A stretch of DNA of 64,000 bases from Dokdonella sp. (GCA_024707225.1 JANQAE010000002.1:124001-188000), one strand, 5' to 3'. Shown: positions 45,610-55,819, numbered from the stretch's first letter. Notes: generated by a model from the letters alone, not told the origin. Numbers and translations are program-made.

Positions 45610-47144
45610 GGGGCCGCTCCGTTGAAGTCGATGAAGAGAGGGGTCGGCCCGAGCGCATCGGCGCAGCTCGCGTCGAGACCCGCCGGATCGAGGCGGTCCA
45701 TGAACTGGCCGACCAGCTTGGGCAGACAGCCGCGGCCCATGACCGAATGGCCCTGGCCCTTGGCGACGATCAGGCGCGCGCGGCCGAGGTGCTCGGCGAT
45801 CTGCTCGCCGTAGCGCGGCGGCGTGACCGGATCGAACTCGCCGGCCAGGATCAGCACCGGCGTATCGCCCGAGGCCGGCTCGTTGAAGTCGGCCGGGCGT
45901 TCGCCGCGCGGCCAGATCGCGCACTGGGCCGCGATCACCTGGGTCATCATCGATCCGAGCAGGCGGCCCGCATCGGCCGGATCGGGCACGATGCGATCGG
46001 CATCCTCGGCACAGATCACCGACAGCTGCATGCCGTTGCCGGCCAGCTCGGACAGCGAGTCGGTCATGATCTTGACCTGCCCCATCAGCGGCGCGTACTG
46101 GCCGTCGAGCGCACGGCCGACCGACAGCGGGATCAGCGACGCGGTCTCGGGCGCATACGCGAACATGCGGACCAGGCCGGCCAGCGTGATCTCGTCCAGG
46201 CGCCGCTCGACGGTCTCGAAGTTGACCGGATCGGGGTAGCGCACCTGGCGCGGTTCGGCACGCAGCGCGTCGCGCAGGCGCAGCAGGTTGGCGTACGGAT
46301 CGCCGTAGGCCTTCGTGCAGGCCGGATCGAGGCTGCAACGGCCGAGCTGGGCCTGCAGCGAGTCCTCCAGATTGCGTGCGAACTCGCCGCCGAGCGTCAG
46401 CGCGTTCGGCACCGGGCTGTCGAGCACGACACTGCGCACGCCCTCCGGATAGCGCTTCAGATACTGCTGCGCCATCCGCGTGCCGTAGGACACGCCGACC
46501 AGATCGAGCTTCGGTCCGCCGAGCGCCTGGCGCAGCGCCTCGAGATCGCGCGCGGCGACCGTGGTCGTGTAGTAGCGCGGATCGGCACGCTCGCCGACCG
46601 CTTCCAGGCAGCGGCGCGTCGCCTGCTCGACGCGCGCGAGATCGAACGCGGTCACGTCGGCCTCGTCGCCGTCCGGGCAGGTCAGCGCGTTGGAGCCGCC
46701 GGTGCCGCGCTGGTCGAGCAGCAGCACGTGGCGACGCTTGCGTGCCGGTTCGAACGCGCCGGCGATCTGCGGCCAGCTCTCGATCGCGGCCTGACCCGGG
46801 CCGCCGGCGAGGAACACGATGAAGTCGTCGTCGGCGGCCTGGGCGCTCTTGAGCAGCGCCAGATTCAGGCGGATCTTGCGTCCGTCGGGCGCGTCCCAGT
46901 TCTCGGGCACCTCGAACGGTGCGCAGAACGCCGCCGTGGTCGCGGCGCTGCGCTTCTGCGGCAGCTCGCACGCACTGAACTGGAGCGTGCCGAGCCGAAA
47001 GCCGGCCGTGCCGGCCGGCACGGCGAAGCGTCCGGTCGTGCTCGGCGGCGCCTCGCTCGGATCGGGCCGGTCGCGAAACCGGCCGTAGGCGATCACCCCG
47101 AGGGCGACCAGCACCGCCACCGCGATGCGCAGGTTCTTCTTCAT
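45606..47144 (-). CDS. Alpha/beta hydrolase, tripeptidyl-aminopeptidase-like, membrane-anchored or secreted
   Basis: 512 residues with an N-terminal signal or anchor (LRIAVAVLVALGVIAYGRF). The alpha/beta-hydrolase core has FLAGGPGQAAIES (oxyanion loop), LDQRGTGGSNALTCP, the nucleophile elbow GVSYGTRMAQQY, the acid GEFDPVTPP and the base histidine GQGHSVMGRG. The C-terminal part matches the TAP-like C-terminal domain of tripeptidyl and prolyl aminopeptidases. The active site would face the periplasm. It is the first gene of a coupled operon with NatA/NatB, so the hydrolase and exporter may handle the same peptide-like compound. Confidence 0.9.
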   Translation of the reverse strand: MKKNLRIAVAVLVALGVIAYGRFRDRPDPSEAPPSTTGRFAVPAGTAGFRLGTLQFSACELPQKRSAATTAAFCAPFEVPENWDAPDGRKIRLNLALLKSAQAADDDFIVFLAGGPGQAAIESWPQIAGAFEPARKRRHVLLLDQRGTGGSNALTCPDGDEADVTAFDLARVEQATRRCLEAVGERADPRYYTTTVAARDLEALRQALGGPKLDLVGVSYGTRMAQQYLKRYPEGVRSVVLDSPVPNALTLGGEFARNLEDSLQAQLGRCSLDPACTKAYGDPYANLLRLRDALRAEPRQVRYPDPVNFETVERRLDEITLAGLVRMFAYAPETASLIPLSVGRALDGQYAPLMGQVKIMTDSLSELAGNGMQLSVICAEDADRIVPDPADAGRLLGSMMTQVIAAQCAIWPRGERPADFNEPASGDTPVLILAGEFDPVTPPRYGEQIAEHLGRARLIVAKGQGHSVMGRGCLPKLVGQFMDRLDPAGLDASCADALGPTPLFIDFNGAAP

Positions 47145-47222
47145 GTCAGCCTCTACTGTCCTTACGATGTGTAGCCAATGTCGGACACCACCGCGCGTCC
47201 GCGAGCCCCGCCGGTCCCGTCG

Positions 47223-47657
47223 TCACGATGGGTCGTCGCGGTCCGATTGCAGCCATCCGTAGCGATAGCGCGCCCGGACCCAGATCTGTGCGCCCATCCA
47301 GCACGCGGCCATCACGAACGCCGCGACGTACAGCGGAACGTCCAGGTCGCCGTGCAGGTCGATGAAGACCAGTGCGACGACGAGGCCGAACGACACGCCG
47401 AATCCGGTCGTCATCGCCTCCATCTCGATGCGCTGGCGCAGCTCGTCGCGGCGGCGCAGACGCTTCCATTCCGCGTAGGCCAGCCAGGCGATCGCCGGCA
47501 CCGGCAGCGCGGCCACCAGCATCCGCCCGATCCCCGGCTCCATGCGGTGCGCGAGCAGGGCAGAGGCCGTCACCGAGGCCAGGTAGGCGAGCGTCGGCAG
47601 GCCGACGTCGGCCAGGTAGCGCGTCCATTGTCGATGGCTGATCCGCATCTGTCCCAT
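47223..47657 (-). CDS. Small membrane protein of an XRE-regulator operon
   Basis: 144 residues with four predicted spans (YLADVGLPTLAYLASVTASA, LVAALPVPAIAWLAYAEW, FGVSFGLVVALVFIDL, VPLYVAAFVMAACWMGAQIW). A charged loop (RLRRRDELRQRIEMEAM) follows the second span. The protein at 47866-48263 has the same layout, including the loop DELQRRLHLEAL, so the two are paralogues flanking the regulator. The start ATG 47657 lies 8 bases after the regulator stop. The function is unknown. Confidence 0.85.
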   Translation of the reverse strand: MGQMRISHRQWTRYLADVGLPTLAYLASVTASALLAHRMEPGIGRMLVAALPVPAIAWLAYAEWKRLRRRDELRQRIEMEAMTTGFGVSFGLVVALVFIDLHGDLDVPLYVAAFVMAACWMGAQIWVRARYRYGWLQSDRDDPS

Positions 47658-47665
47658 GCCTTTCC

Positions 47666-47869
47666 TCACGACGCCTTGGCGTCCGGGTCGAAGATCGATT
47701 CGATCGTCATCGCGAACAGGCGCGCGATCGAGAATGCGAGCGGCAGGCTCGGGTCGTACTTGCCGGTCTCGATCGCATTGACGGTCTGGCGCGATACGCC
47801 GAGGCGTTCGGCCAGTTCGCCCTGCGACCAGTCGCGGGCCGTGCGCAGCTCGCGGATGCGGTTGATCAT
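47666..47869 (-). CDS. Small XRE-family helix-turn-helix regulator
   Basis: 67 residues, nearly all one Cro/CI-type HTH: MINRIRELRTARDWSQGELA, then ERLGVSRQTVNAIETGKYDP with the recognition helix around SRQTVNAIE. Such minimal regulators usually repress their own operon with small membrane proteins. The ATG at 47869 overlaps the upstream gene stop (ATGA). Two operators of form TGTCAAG-N4-CTTGACA around the operon promoter are the likely target. Confidence 0.93.
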   Translation of the reverse strand: MINRIRELRTARDWSQGELAERLGVSRQTVNAIETGKYDPSLPLAFSIARLFAMTIESIFDPDAKAS

Positions 47870-48263
47870 GAGCAGCGATAGCGCCACTGGATCCAGCACC
47901 GCACGACGCCGAAGACGAAGGCCAGACCCGGAAACACCCACAGCAGCACATCGCCGCCGAGCACGATGACCCTGGCTGCGGCGAGAAACCCCAAGGCCAT
48001 GCTGACCAGGCTGACCACGCTGGCCGAGATCGCCAGCGCCTCCAGATGCAGGCGGCGCTGCAGCTCGTCGCTGTCGCGGATGTGCCGGTAGATCGCGCGC
48101 AGCATCAGGGCGGCCGGCAGCACCGGCAGCAGGGCCAGCGCGCGCCCCGCCAGGCCGGAACGTCCATGCGCAGCGCCAGCGGCCACGCGGTCAGCATCGC
48201 GACCACGTACAGCACGCCGGCCGCCGCCATCTCCTTTCCGTACCGCTTCTCGAGTGCGTGCAT
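47866..48263 (-). CDS. Small membrane protein, first gene of the XRE operon (frameshifted)
   Basis: About 133 residues. From ATG 48263 it reads MHALEKRYGKEMAAAGVLYV and a first span (VVAMLTAWPLAL). In the GC-rich run at 48145-48148 the frame slips by -1 and the second half continues as ALALLPVLPAALMLRAIYRH, DELQRRLHLEAL and two more spans, to the stop at 47866. Adding one G to the run restores one frame. It is paralogous to the third gene of the operon. Confidence 0.75.
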
Positions 48264-48276
48264 CGCCGCCAGGGCC

Positions 48277-48338
48277 TGTCAAGTTCGCTTGACACAAGCC
48301 TAAGGCGGCCGCGGCGCTGCTGTCAAGCGACCTTTACA
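48277..48338 (-). promoter_or_regulatory. Autoregulated promoter of the XRE operon with two palindromic operators
   Basis: On the minus strand a perfect -35 TTGACA (48326-48321) and a -10 TAGGCT (48302-48297) are 18 bases apart. A perfect palindrome TGTCAAG-TTCG-CTTGACA covers 48277-48294, just downstream of the -10 at the start site. A second, TGTCAAG-CGAC-CTTTACA, covers 48321-48338 and contains the -35. The palindrome centres are 44 bases apart, about four helical turns. Occupation of both would block the promoter. Confidence 0.8.
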
Positions 48339-48509
48339 TGACGTTTTCCGGCTGAATAAATGACAGCGCCTGTAAAAACCCGCCAATTGCAAAACCGGCC
48401 AATCGAGCGGCAGCGATCGATTCGTCGACTCCATCGCGTTTTCAATTGGCATGTCTTATGCGTAATGCCGCAATGGAAGTTTCTTCCACCTTTCATTTAG
48501 GAGAATAAT

Positions 48510-49019
48510 GTGAACATGTTCAGAATGTCCTCTCTCGCCGCGATTATCGGTCTGGCGGCCGCTGTCACCGCACCTGCGCAGGCCGACACGGTCACCAGTT
48601 CGTTCCAGGTGCGCATCACGATCCAGAAGGCCTGCGACGTCACGACGACCGCGCCGACCAATCTGGATTTCGGCGCGCATTCCTCGCTGGCCACCGCGAT
48701 CAGCGGCACCTCGACGATCAGCGTCACCTGCACCCCGGGCTCGGCCTACACGATCGGCCTCGACGCCGGGCTGCATGCGGCGACCGCCGGCGACGTCGCC
48801 ACGCGGCGCATGAGCGACGGCGCTTCGCACTATGTCGCCTACCAGCTGTACCAGGATCCGGGCCATACCACGCCGTGGGGCCAGACGATCGGCACCAATA
48901 CGCTGGCGGCGATCGGCAACGGCGCGGCGCAGACCGCCAGCGTCCACGGCCTGGTCGCGAGCGCGAACGCCAACGCCGGCAGCTATGCCGATACGATCGG
49001 CGTCACCGTGACCTACTGA
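48510..49019 (+). CDS. SCPU-domain pilin of an archaic chaperone-usher pilus
   Basis: 169 residues. A signal peptide (MSSLAAIIGLAAAVTAPAQA) precedes one spore-coat-U domain: FQVRITIQKACDVTTTAPTN, LDFGAHSS, VTCTPGSAYTIGLDAG and the C-terminal strand YADTIGVTVTY. The Cys pair is typical of Csu-type subunits. The start is GTG 48510, 6 bases after AGGAG (48499-48503); the internal ATG at 48516 is 12 bases away. It is the first of four genes in the pilus operon. Confidence 0.9.
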   Translation: MNMFRMSSLAAIIGLAAAVTAPAQADTVTSSFQVRITIQKACDVTTTAPTNLDFGAHSSLATAISGTSTISVTCTPGSAYTIGLDAGLHAATAGDVATRRMSDGASHYVAYQLYQDPGHTTPWGQTIGTNTLAAIGNGAAQTASVHGLVASANANAGSYADTIGVTVTY

Positions 49020-49038
49020 CGGTCCGGGAGCGCGTCGC

Positions 49039-49752
49039 ATGCTCGGGTCCCGCGCCTGTCTGTCGGTCGCTGCCCTGGTCCTCGCACCGGTGGCCTCGGC
49101 CGCCGGCCTGCAGGTCACGCCGATCACGCTGGAGATCGCGCACGGTGATACCAGCGCCGTGCTCTGGCTCGCCAATACCGGTACCGCTGCGCTGCAGGCG
49201 CAGGTGCGCGTCGTCGAATGGACGCAGGCCGATCACGAGGATCGGCTCGATGCGACGCGCGATCTGGTGGCGAGCCCGCCGATGCTCGAGGTCGCCGCCG
49301 GCGCGCGCCAGCTGGTGCGCATCGTGCGTACGTCCGGCGCGGCGCCGGCCGATCGCGAGCGCAGTTTCCGGCTGCTGGTCGACGAGCTGCCGGGTGCCGG
49401 CGGCGGGCAGGGCGGCGTGCAGTTCCTGATGCGCTATTCGGTGCCGGTCTTCATCGCGCCGGAGCAGCCGCTGCCGGCACCGCGGCTCGAATGGCATCTG
49501 CTTGCGCAGCCGCCCGCGCTCGAGGTCGTCAACACCGGCAGCGCGCGTGCACAGCTCAGCGAGGTCGCGATCGTCGATGCGACCGGCGTACGCATCGTGC
49601 TGAGCGACGGCCTGCTCGGCTACGTGCTGGCCGGCGCGCAGATGCGCTGGGCGCTGCCGGCCGATCGTCCGCCGCCGGCGGATGCGCGATTGCAAGCAAG
49701 GATCAACGGTGAGCCGCTGGATCGGCCGATTGCGATCGTGGACGCTCGCTAG
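49039..49752 (+). CDS. Periplasmic pilus chaperone, PapD/CsuC-like
   Basis: 237 residues. A signal peptide (CLSVAALVLAPVASA) is followed by a PapD-like two-Ig-domain chaperone: LQVTPITLEIAHGDTSAVLW, a G1-strand region VAAGARQLVRIVRTSGAAPA, and RSFRLLVDELP before the second domain. It donates a strand to pilin subunits in the periplasm. The usher start overlaps its 3' end by 44 bases. Confidence 0.92.
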   Translation: MLGSRACLSVAALVLAPVASAAGLQVTPITLEIAHGDTSAVLWLANTGTAALQAQVRVVEWTQADHEDRLDATRDLVASPPMLEVAAGARQLVRIVRTSGAAPADRERSFRLLVDELPGAGGGQGGVQFLMRYSVPVFIAPEQPLPAPRLEWHLLAQPPALEVVNTGSARAQLSEVAIVDATGVRIVLSDGLLGYVLAGAQMRWALPADRPPPADARLQARINGEPLDRPIAIVDAR

Positions 49753-52018
49753 TCTGTTCGTCGCGCTGAGCGTGGCGGCGAGCGGCGGCGCGGCGGCGTC
49801 CGGAACCCCGGCGGCGGCGACGCTGTATCTGGAGGTGATCCTCAATGGAACGGTCCAGCCCGGCCTGGCCGCGTTCGAACTGCGCGACGGCCGTCTGTGG
49901 GCCGACGCGCAGACCTTGCGCGGCCTGCGCTTTCGCAGCGAGGCCGGCACGGATACGGCCTGGGTCGACATCGGCGGACTGCCCGGCGTGACGGTCGATT
50001 ACGACGCCTCGCGCCAGCGCGTCGCGCTCGACGTGCCGCTGCGCCTGCTCGATCTCGCACCGGCCGTGCTCGGCGCACCGACCGAGACCGTTCCGGCGGC
50101 GACGGCGTCGACCGGCCTGCTGCTGAACTACGACCTGTACGCCTCGGCCGCGCGCGGCGGCACGCGTGCGCTCAGCGGCTACGGCGAGCTGCGCGCATTC
50201 TCCGCCGGCGGCACCTGGAGTCACTCGGGCATCGTGCAGGCATCGGATCCGGGCCGGCACTGGGGTCATGAGGCCGTCCGGCTCGATTCGGTCTGGTCCA
50301 AGGCCCTGCCCGAGCGCATGCTGGCGATCCACGCCGGCGACACGCTGACGCGCGGGCCGGACTGGGCGCGGCCGACCTACATCGGCGGCATCCAGTTCAC
50401 GCGCGACTTCAGCCTGCAGCCGTACCGGCTGACGATGCCGCTGCCGTCGTTCTACGGCGAGGCGGCGGCGCCGTCGGCGATCGAGCTGTACGTCGACGGC
50501 ATGCGCCAGTACGGCGGCCAGCTGACGGCCGGTCCGTTCCAGCTCAATGCCGCGCCGACGGTCTCCGGCGCCGGCCTCGCCCAGATCGTGCTGACCGACG
50601 CGCTGGGCCGCGTCACCACGTTCGACTTCCCGTTCTACGCGACGCCGCTGCTGCTGCAGAACGGCCTCAGCGACTTCTCGATCGAGGCCGGCTTCGTGCG
50701 CCGCAACCGCGGCCAGACCTCGTTCGACTACGCCGGCGACCCGATGGCCAGCGGCCTGTACCGCTACGGCATGACCGACCGGCTGACCGTCGAGGCCCAC
50801 GCCGAGACGCGCGAGGGTACCGCGGTCGCCGGCGGCGGCTTCCATCTGCTGCTCGGCATGGCCGGCGTACTCTCGGCGTCGCAGGCGCACAGCCGGCACG
50901 ACGGACGCGCCGGATCGCTGACCAGCCTGGGTTACGTGCTGCGCGAGCGGCGCTTCCAGTTCGGCGTGCAGGGCACCGTCACCGACGGTGCCTACCGCGA
51001 CGTGGCCAGCGCGTTCGGGCGCCCGCCACCGCGCACCAGCGCGCGGGCGCTGATCGGTCTGGACGGCGGCGCCAGCGGCAACTTCGGCCTGGTCTACGCG
51101 CATCTGCGCTATCCGGACGAGCCGGCTTCGCGCTACGCGAGTCTGTCCTGGTCGCGTTCGATCGCCGGCGTGGCGGCGCTGAACCTCAATCTCAACCGCA
51201 ACCTCGACGACGCGGCCGATCGCAGCGTGTTTGTCGGCTTCACGATGAGCCTGGGCCGCGCGCAACTCAGCACCGCGCTGCAGCACGAGCGCGGCAGCGA
51301 CTCGCTGAGCGTCGACGCGACGCGTCCGATCCCGGGCGACGGCGGCGTCGGCTGGCGGGTCCAGGCGCGCGGCGGCGAAGCCGGCGGCGGCATCGCCGAG
51401 CTCGGCTGGCGCGGACCCTGGGCGCAGGTGCTGGCCGGCGTACAGGCGCTGGACGAGACGCGCTACGCCTATGCCAGCATGGGCGGCGCGCTGGTGTGGA
51501 TCGCCGGGCATACGTTTGCGTCGCGTCGCGTCGACGACGCGTTCGCAGTCGTATCGACGGCCGGCATGGCCGAGGTTCCGGTCCTGCTCGAGAACCGGCC
51601 GATCGGCCGCACCGACGAGAACGGCGTGCTGCTGGTGACGCCGCTCAATGCGTATCAGCGCAATCGCATCGGCATCTCGCCGCTGAACCTGCCGGCCGAC
51701 GTGAGCATCGCCGACGTCGAGCGCAACGTCGTGCCGATGCGCGGCACCGGTACCCACGTCAGTTTCGCGCTGGAGCGCCTGCACGGCCTGTCGCTGAGCC
51801 TGGTCGACGCCGCCGGCCGGCCCTTGCCGGCCGGCAGCCGGATCCACCGCGAAGGCGGTGCGGACGGCATCGTCGGCTACGACGGCCAGGTCTATCTGGA
51901 GCACGTCGAGGCCGATGCGCTGCTCGAGGTCGAGCTGCCGGCCGGTCGCTGCCGCGTCCGCGTCGCGCGACCCGCGCCGCCGGCCTCGTCGATCGTGGAG
52001 CCGCTGACATGCCGTTGA
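49709..52018 (+). CDS. Outer-membrane usher, FimD/CsuD-like
   Basis: 769 residues with a signal peptide (LRSWTLASLFVALSVAASGG). The N-terminal subunit-binding domain contains LYLEVILNGTVQPGLAAFEL. Then come the barrel (YDLYASAARGGTRALSGYGE ...), the plug region SAIELYVDGMRQYGGQLTAG with FPFYATPLLLQNGLSDFS, and C-terminal domains with PVLLENRPIGRTDENGVLLV. The length is that of archaic (sigma/Csu) ushers. The start is GTG 49709, 6 bases after AAGGA (49698-49702), inside the chaperone gene. Confidence 0.93.
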   Translation: MSRWIGRLRSWTLASLFVALSVAASGGAAASGTPAAATLYLEVILNGTVQPGLAAFELRDGRLWADAQTLRGLRFRSEAGTDTAWVDIGGLPGVTVDYDASRQRVALDVPLRLLDLAPAVLGAPTETVPAATASTGLLLNYDLYASAARGGTRALSGYGELRAFSAGGTWSHSGIVQASDPGRHWGHEAVRLDSVWSKALPERMLAIHAGDTLTRGPDWARPTYIGGIQFTRDFSLQPYRLTMPLPSFYGEAAAPSAIELYVDGMRQYGGQLTAGPFQLNAAPTVSGAGLAQIVLTDALGRVTTFDFPFYATPLLLQNGLSDFSIEAGFVRRNRGQTSFDYAGDPMASGLYRYGMTDRLTVEAHAETREGTAVAGGGFHLLLGMAGVLSASQAHSRHDGRAGSLTSLGYVLRERRFQFGVQGTVTDGAYRDVASAFGRPPPRTSARALIGLDGGASGNFGLVYAHLRYPDEPASRYASLSWSRSIAGVAALNLNLNRNLDDAADRSVFVGFTMSLGRAQLSTALQHERGSDSLSVDATRPIPGDGGVGWRVQARGGEAGGGIAELGWRGPWAQVLAGVQALDETRYAYASMGGALVWIAGHTFASRRVDDAFAVVSTAGMAEVPVLLENRPIGRTDENGVLLVTPLNAYQRNRIGISPLNLPADVSIADVERNVVPMRGTGTHVSFALERLHGLSLSLVDAAGRPLPAGSRIHREGGADGIVGYDGQVYLEHVEADALLEVELPAGRCRVRVARPAPPASSIVEPLTCR

Positions 52019-53010
52019 GATGCCGTTCCGTGCCGACCTGTCTGCTCGCGCTGGCCGCCCTGTCGTCCGGCGCGGCGCATGCGCTGACGACCTGCAGCGC
52101 GACGATGACCAATCTCAGCTTCGGTCCGGTCGACCCGCTCGGCGGACTGGTCGACACGACCGCGACGATCAACTACCAGTGCACCTACAGCAGCGGCCTG
52201 CTCGGCAATCTGTACGGCGTCTACGCACGCGTGTGCATGAGCATCGGCAACGGCATGCAGGGCAGCGGCGGATCGCAGCGCCAGATGACCAGCGGCAGCG
52301 GCGACGTGATGACGTTCCAGATCTATCGCGACGCCGCGCACAGCCAGGTCTGGGGATCGGTCGACACGCCCGGCACGCCGCCGCTGCAGCGCGATCTGCA
52401 GTTCACGATCCTCGGCGTCGGCACGACGCAGAGCGGCTCGGCGACGGTCTACGGACGCGTACCGTCCGGTCAGACGGCCCTTGGCATCGGTGCATATGCC
52501 AACTCGTTCAGCGGCGTCCACACGCGCCTGTCGTTCCGCTACAACGAGGCACTGCTGAGCCTCGGCACGTATCCGCCGGACTGCGGCAACGCCAACAACG
52601 GCAGCTTCGCGTTCACCGCCAGCGCCAGTGTCGCCCCGGCCTGCACGGTCAGCGCGACGACGCAGGACTTCGGCGCGGTCAGCGGCCTGCTGCGCGTGGC
52701 CCAGGACGCGACCTCGACGGTGAGCCTGCGCTGTACGTATCGCGCGCCGTGGCAGGTGGGCCTGGGCGTCGGACAGAACGCGGCCGGTAACGCGCGCCGC
52801 ATGACCGGGCCGGGCGGCCTGATCGACTACGAGCTCTATCGCGACCTCGGCCGCACGCAGCGCTGGGGCACCACACTGAACACCGACACCGTGACCGGCA
52901 CCGGCACGGGCGCCACGCAGAGTCTGACGGTCTACGGACGCGTACCGGCGCAGACGCCGCGCACCGCCGGCACCTACACCGACACGATCGTCGTGACCGT
53001 CACGTATTGA
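52009..53010 (+). CDS. Two-domain SCPU protein, likely tip adhesin of the pilus
   Basis: 333 residues. A signal peptide (TCLLALAALSSGAAHA) precedes two consecutive SCPU domains: one about 28-195 (LSFGPVDPLGGLVDTTATIN ... YARVCMSIGNGM) and one about 205-333 (SVAPACTVSATTQDFGAVSG ... VTVTY). A two-domain protein at the end of an archaic pilus operon is, as in CsuE, the tip subunit with a receptor-binding N-domain. The start ATG 52009 overlaps the usher by 10 bases. The receptor is unknown. Confidence 0.9.
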   Translation: MPLRCRSVPTCLLALAALSSGAAHALTTCSATMTNLSFGPVDPLGGLVDTTATINYQCTYSSGLLGNLYGVYARVCMSIGNGMQGSGGSQRQMTSGSGDVMTFQIYRDAAHSQVWGSVDTPGTPPLQRDLQFTILGVGTTQSGSATVYGRVPSGQTALGIGAYANSFSGVHTRLSFRYNEALLSLGTYPPDCGNANNGSFAFTASASVAPACTVSATTQDFGAVSGLLRVAQDATSTVSLRCTYRAPWQVGLGVGQNAAGNARRMTGPGGLIDYELYRDLGRTQRWGTTLNTDTVTGTGTGATQSLTVYGRVPAQTPRTAGTYTDTIVVTVTY

Positions 53011-53268
53011 GCGGACCGCCCGGCGAGCGTCCGATCGCGGCTGCGCCCATGCTTCGCGTCCGAGACGCCCCGTGCATGGCGGTCCAGGCGACGGTTCCAT
53101 TGCCCGGCTATCCCGACGCCGGCGCGGCGATGCGCCATCCGCTCGAGGCAGGACCCGTGGACTCGGCGAGTACCGGCGGCAGGTTGGACGCCACCGGCCG
53201 GTGCGGCGGCGACCGGGTAGGCGCCCGACGCGCGCGCCGATGCGAACGCGTCGAGGACATTCCGCTAG

Positions 53269-54015
53269 CTAGCGCGAGGACAGGTACTTCTCGCGGCGGA
53301 CCTGCCGCACCGGCAGGCCGGCCTGCTGCAGCAGCGCGAAGCTCTCGTCGACCATGTCCGGATTGCCGCACAGGTAGGCGACGTCGCGCAGCGGATCGGG
53401 CGCGAGCTCGGCGAGCGCGACCTGGACGCGGCCGGTGCGGTCGCCCGGTCGCGCCGGCAGGCGCGGCGTGCGGCTGAAACACGGATGGAAGCCGAACCCG
53501 GGCGTCTGCGCTGCGAACGCTTCGAACTCCTCGGCATAGAGCAGCTCGGCCTCGCTGCGCGCGCCGTAGACCAGAGCGACCTCGCAAGGTCGTTCGGCGA
53601 TCTGCCGCGCCAGCTCCGGCAGCATCGCGCGGTACGGCGTCACGCCGGTGCCGGTGGCGACCAGCAGATAGCGGGCGTTGCGGTCGCTCTCGTGCAGGCA
53701 GAAGCGGCCGTACGGCCCGCTGGCCTCGATCCTCTCGCCTTCGCGCAGCGTGGCCAGCCGTTCGGTGGCCGCGCCGCCGGCGACGTAGGACACCGCGATC
53801 TCGATCAGACCCGCGCTGGCCGGATCGTCGCGCCGCGTCGCGATCGAGTAGCTGCGCTTGGTCGGCGTGCCGTCGGCATAGTCGAAGTGGAACTGGATGA
53901 ACTGGCCCGGCACGAACGCCGTCGCCGCGCCGTCGGCGCGCGCGAACGCCAGATGCCGCACGCTCGGCGCGAGCATGCGGCTGGCGACGAGGCGCAGCGG
54001 AAACAGCCTGATCAC
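53269..54015 (-). CDS. fpr: Ferredoxin-NADP reductase, Fpr-like
   Basis: A 248-residue FAD/NADP oxidoreductase. The FAD-binding barrel has PGQFIQF, TKRSYSIATR (FAD motif) and GPYGRFCL. The NADP domain has LVATGTGVTPYRAML, VYGARSEAELLY and YLCGNPDMVDE. It moves electrons between NADPH and ferredoxin or flavodoxin, often in oxidative-stress defence. The start is GTG 54015, 10 bases after GGAGGG; the in-frame TTG at 54024 is too close to the ribosome site. It is divergent from yadG. Confidence 0.9.
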   Translation of the reverse strand: MIRLFPLRLVASRMLAPSVRHLAFARADGAATAFVPGQFIQFHFDYADGTPTKRSYSIATRRDDPASAGLIEIAVSYVAGGAATERLATLREGERIEASGPYGRFCLHESDRNARYLLVATGTGVTPYRAMLPELARQIAERPCEVALVYGARSEAELLYAEEFEAFAAQTPGFGFHPCFSRTPRLPARPGDRTGRVQVALAELAPDPLRDVAYLCGNPDMVDESFALLQQAGLPVRQVRREKYLSSR

Positions 54016-54047
54016 GGCGCGCAAACCCTCCGGCGGTCGCAGCCGGC

Positions 54048-54053
54048 TATACT
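54048..54053 (+). promoter_or_regulatory. -10 element upstream of yadG
   Basis: GGCTATACT contains TATACT at 54048-54053, 9 bases before the ATG at 54063. The transcript would have at most a few leader bases, supporting the upstream ATG as start. Confidence 0.5.
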
Positions 54054-54062
54054 AGCAGGGCC

Positions 54063-55036
<974 letters not shown>

Positions 55037-55040
<4 letters not shown>

Positions 55041-55819
55041 GCACGCCCTCGCAGCGCCCGAATCTGGTCGCGTTCTACACGATCGTGCGGCGCGAGGTCG
55101 TGCGCATCCTGCGCATCTGGGGGCAGACCCTGGTGCCGCCGGCGATCACGATGACGCTGTACTTCCTGATCTTCGGCAGCCTGATCGGCCGGCGCATCGG
55201 CGACATGGGCGGGCACGACTACATGGACTTCATCGTGCCGGGTCTGGTCATGATGTCGATCATCCAGAACAGCTACGGCAACATCTCCTCGAGCTTCTTC
55301 GGCGCCAAGTTCGGCCGTCACGTCGAGGAGCTGCTGGTCAGTCCGATGCCCAACATCGTGATCCTGTCCGGCTACGTCGTCGGTGCGGTGCTGCGCGGCC
55401 TGATGGTCGGCGCGATCGTGCTCGGCATCGCGATGCTGTTCACGCACGTGCGCATTCCGCATCCGCTGGTCACGCTGTCGACGGTCGTGCTCGGCGCGAC
55501 GATCTTCTCGCTGGCCGGCTTCGTCAATGCGGTCTACGCGAGAAAGTTCGACGACATCGCGATCGTGCCGACCTTCATCCTGACGCCGCTGACCTATCTC
55601 GGCGGCGTGTTCTACTCGGTCAAGCTGCTGCCGGAGTGGGCGCAGACGCTGACCTATGCCAACCCGATCTTCTACATGGTCAACGCGTTCCGCTACGGCC
55701 TGCTCGGCGAGAGCGACGTCTCGCTCGGCATCGCCTATGCGCTGATGATCGGCTTCACGGTCGCGCTGACCGCGCTCGGGCTGTGGCTGCTGCGCACCGG
55801 TACCGGACTGCGTTCCTGA
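55037..55819 (+). CDS. yadH: ABC exporter permease YadH
   Basis: A 260-residue ABC-2 permease with six spans. It has the family landmarks VRREVVRILRIWGQTLVPPA, YMDFIVPGLVMMSIIQNSYG, VEELLVSPMP and PLTYLGGVFYSVKLLPEWAQ. It forms the membrane half of the exporter with YadG; its ATG lies in the stop of yadG (ATGA). Confidence 0.94.
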
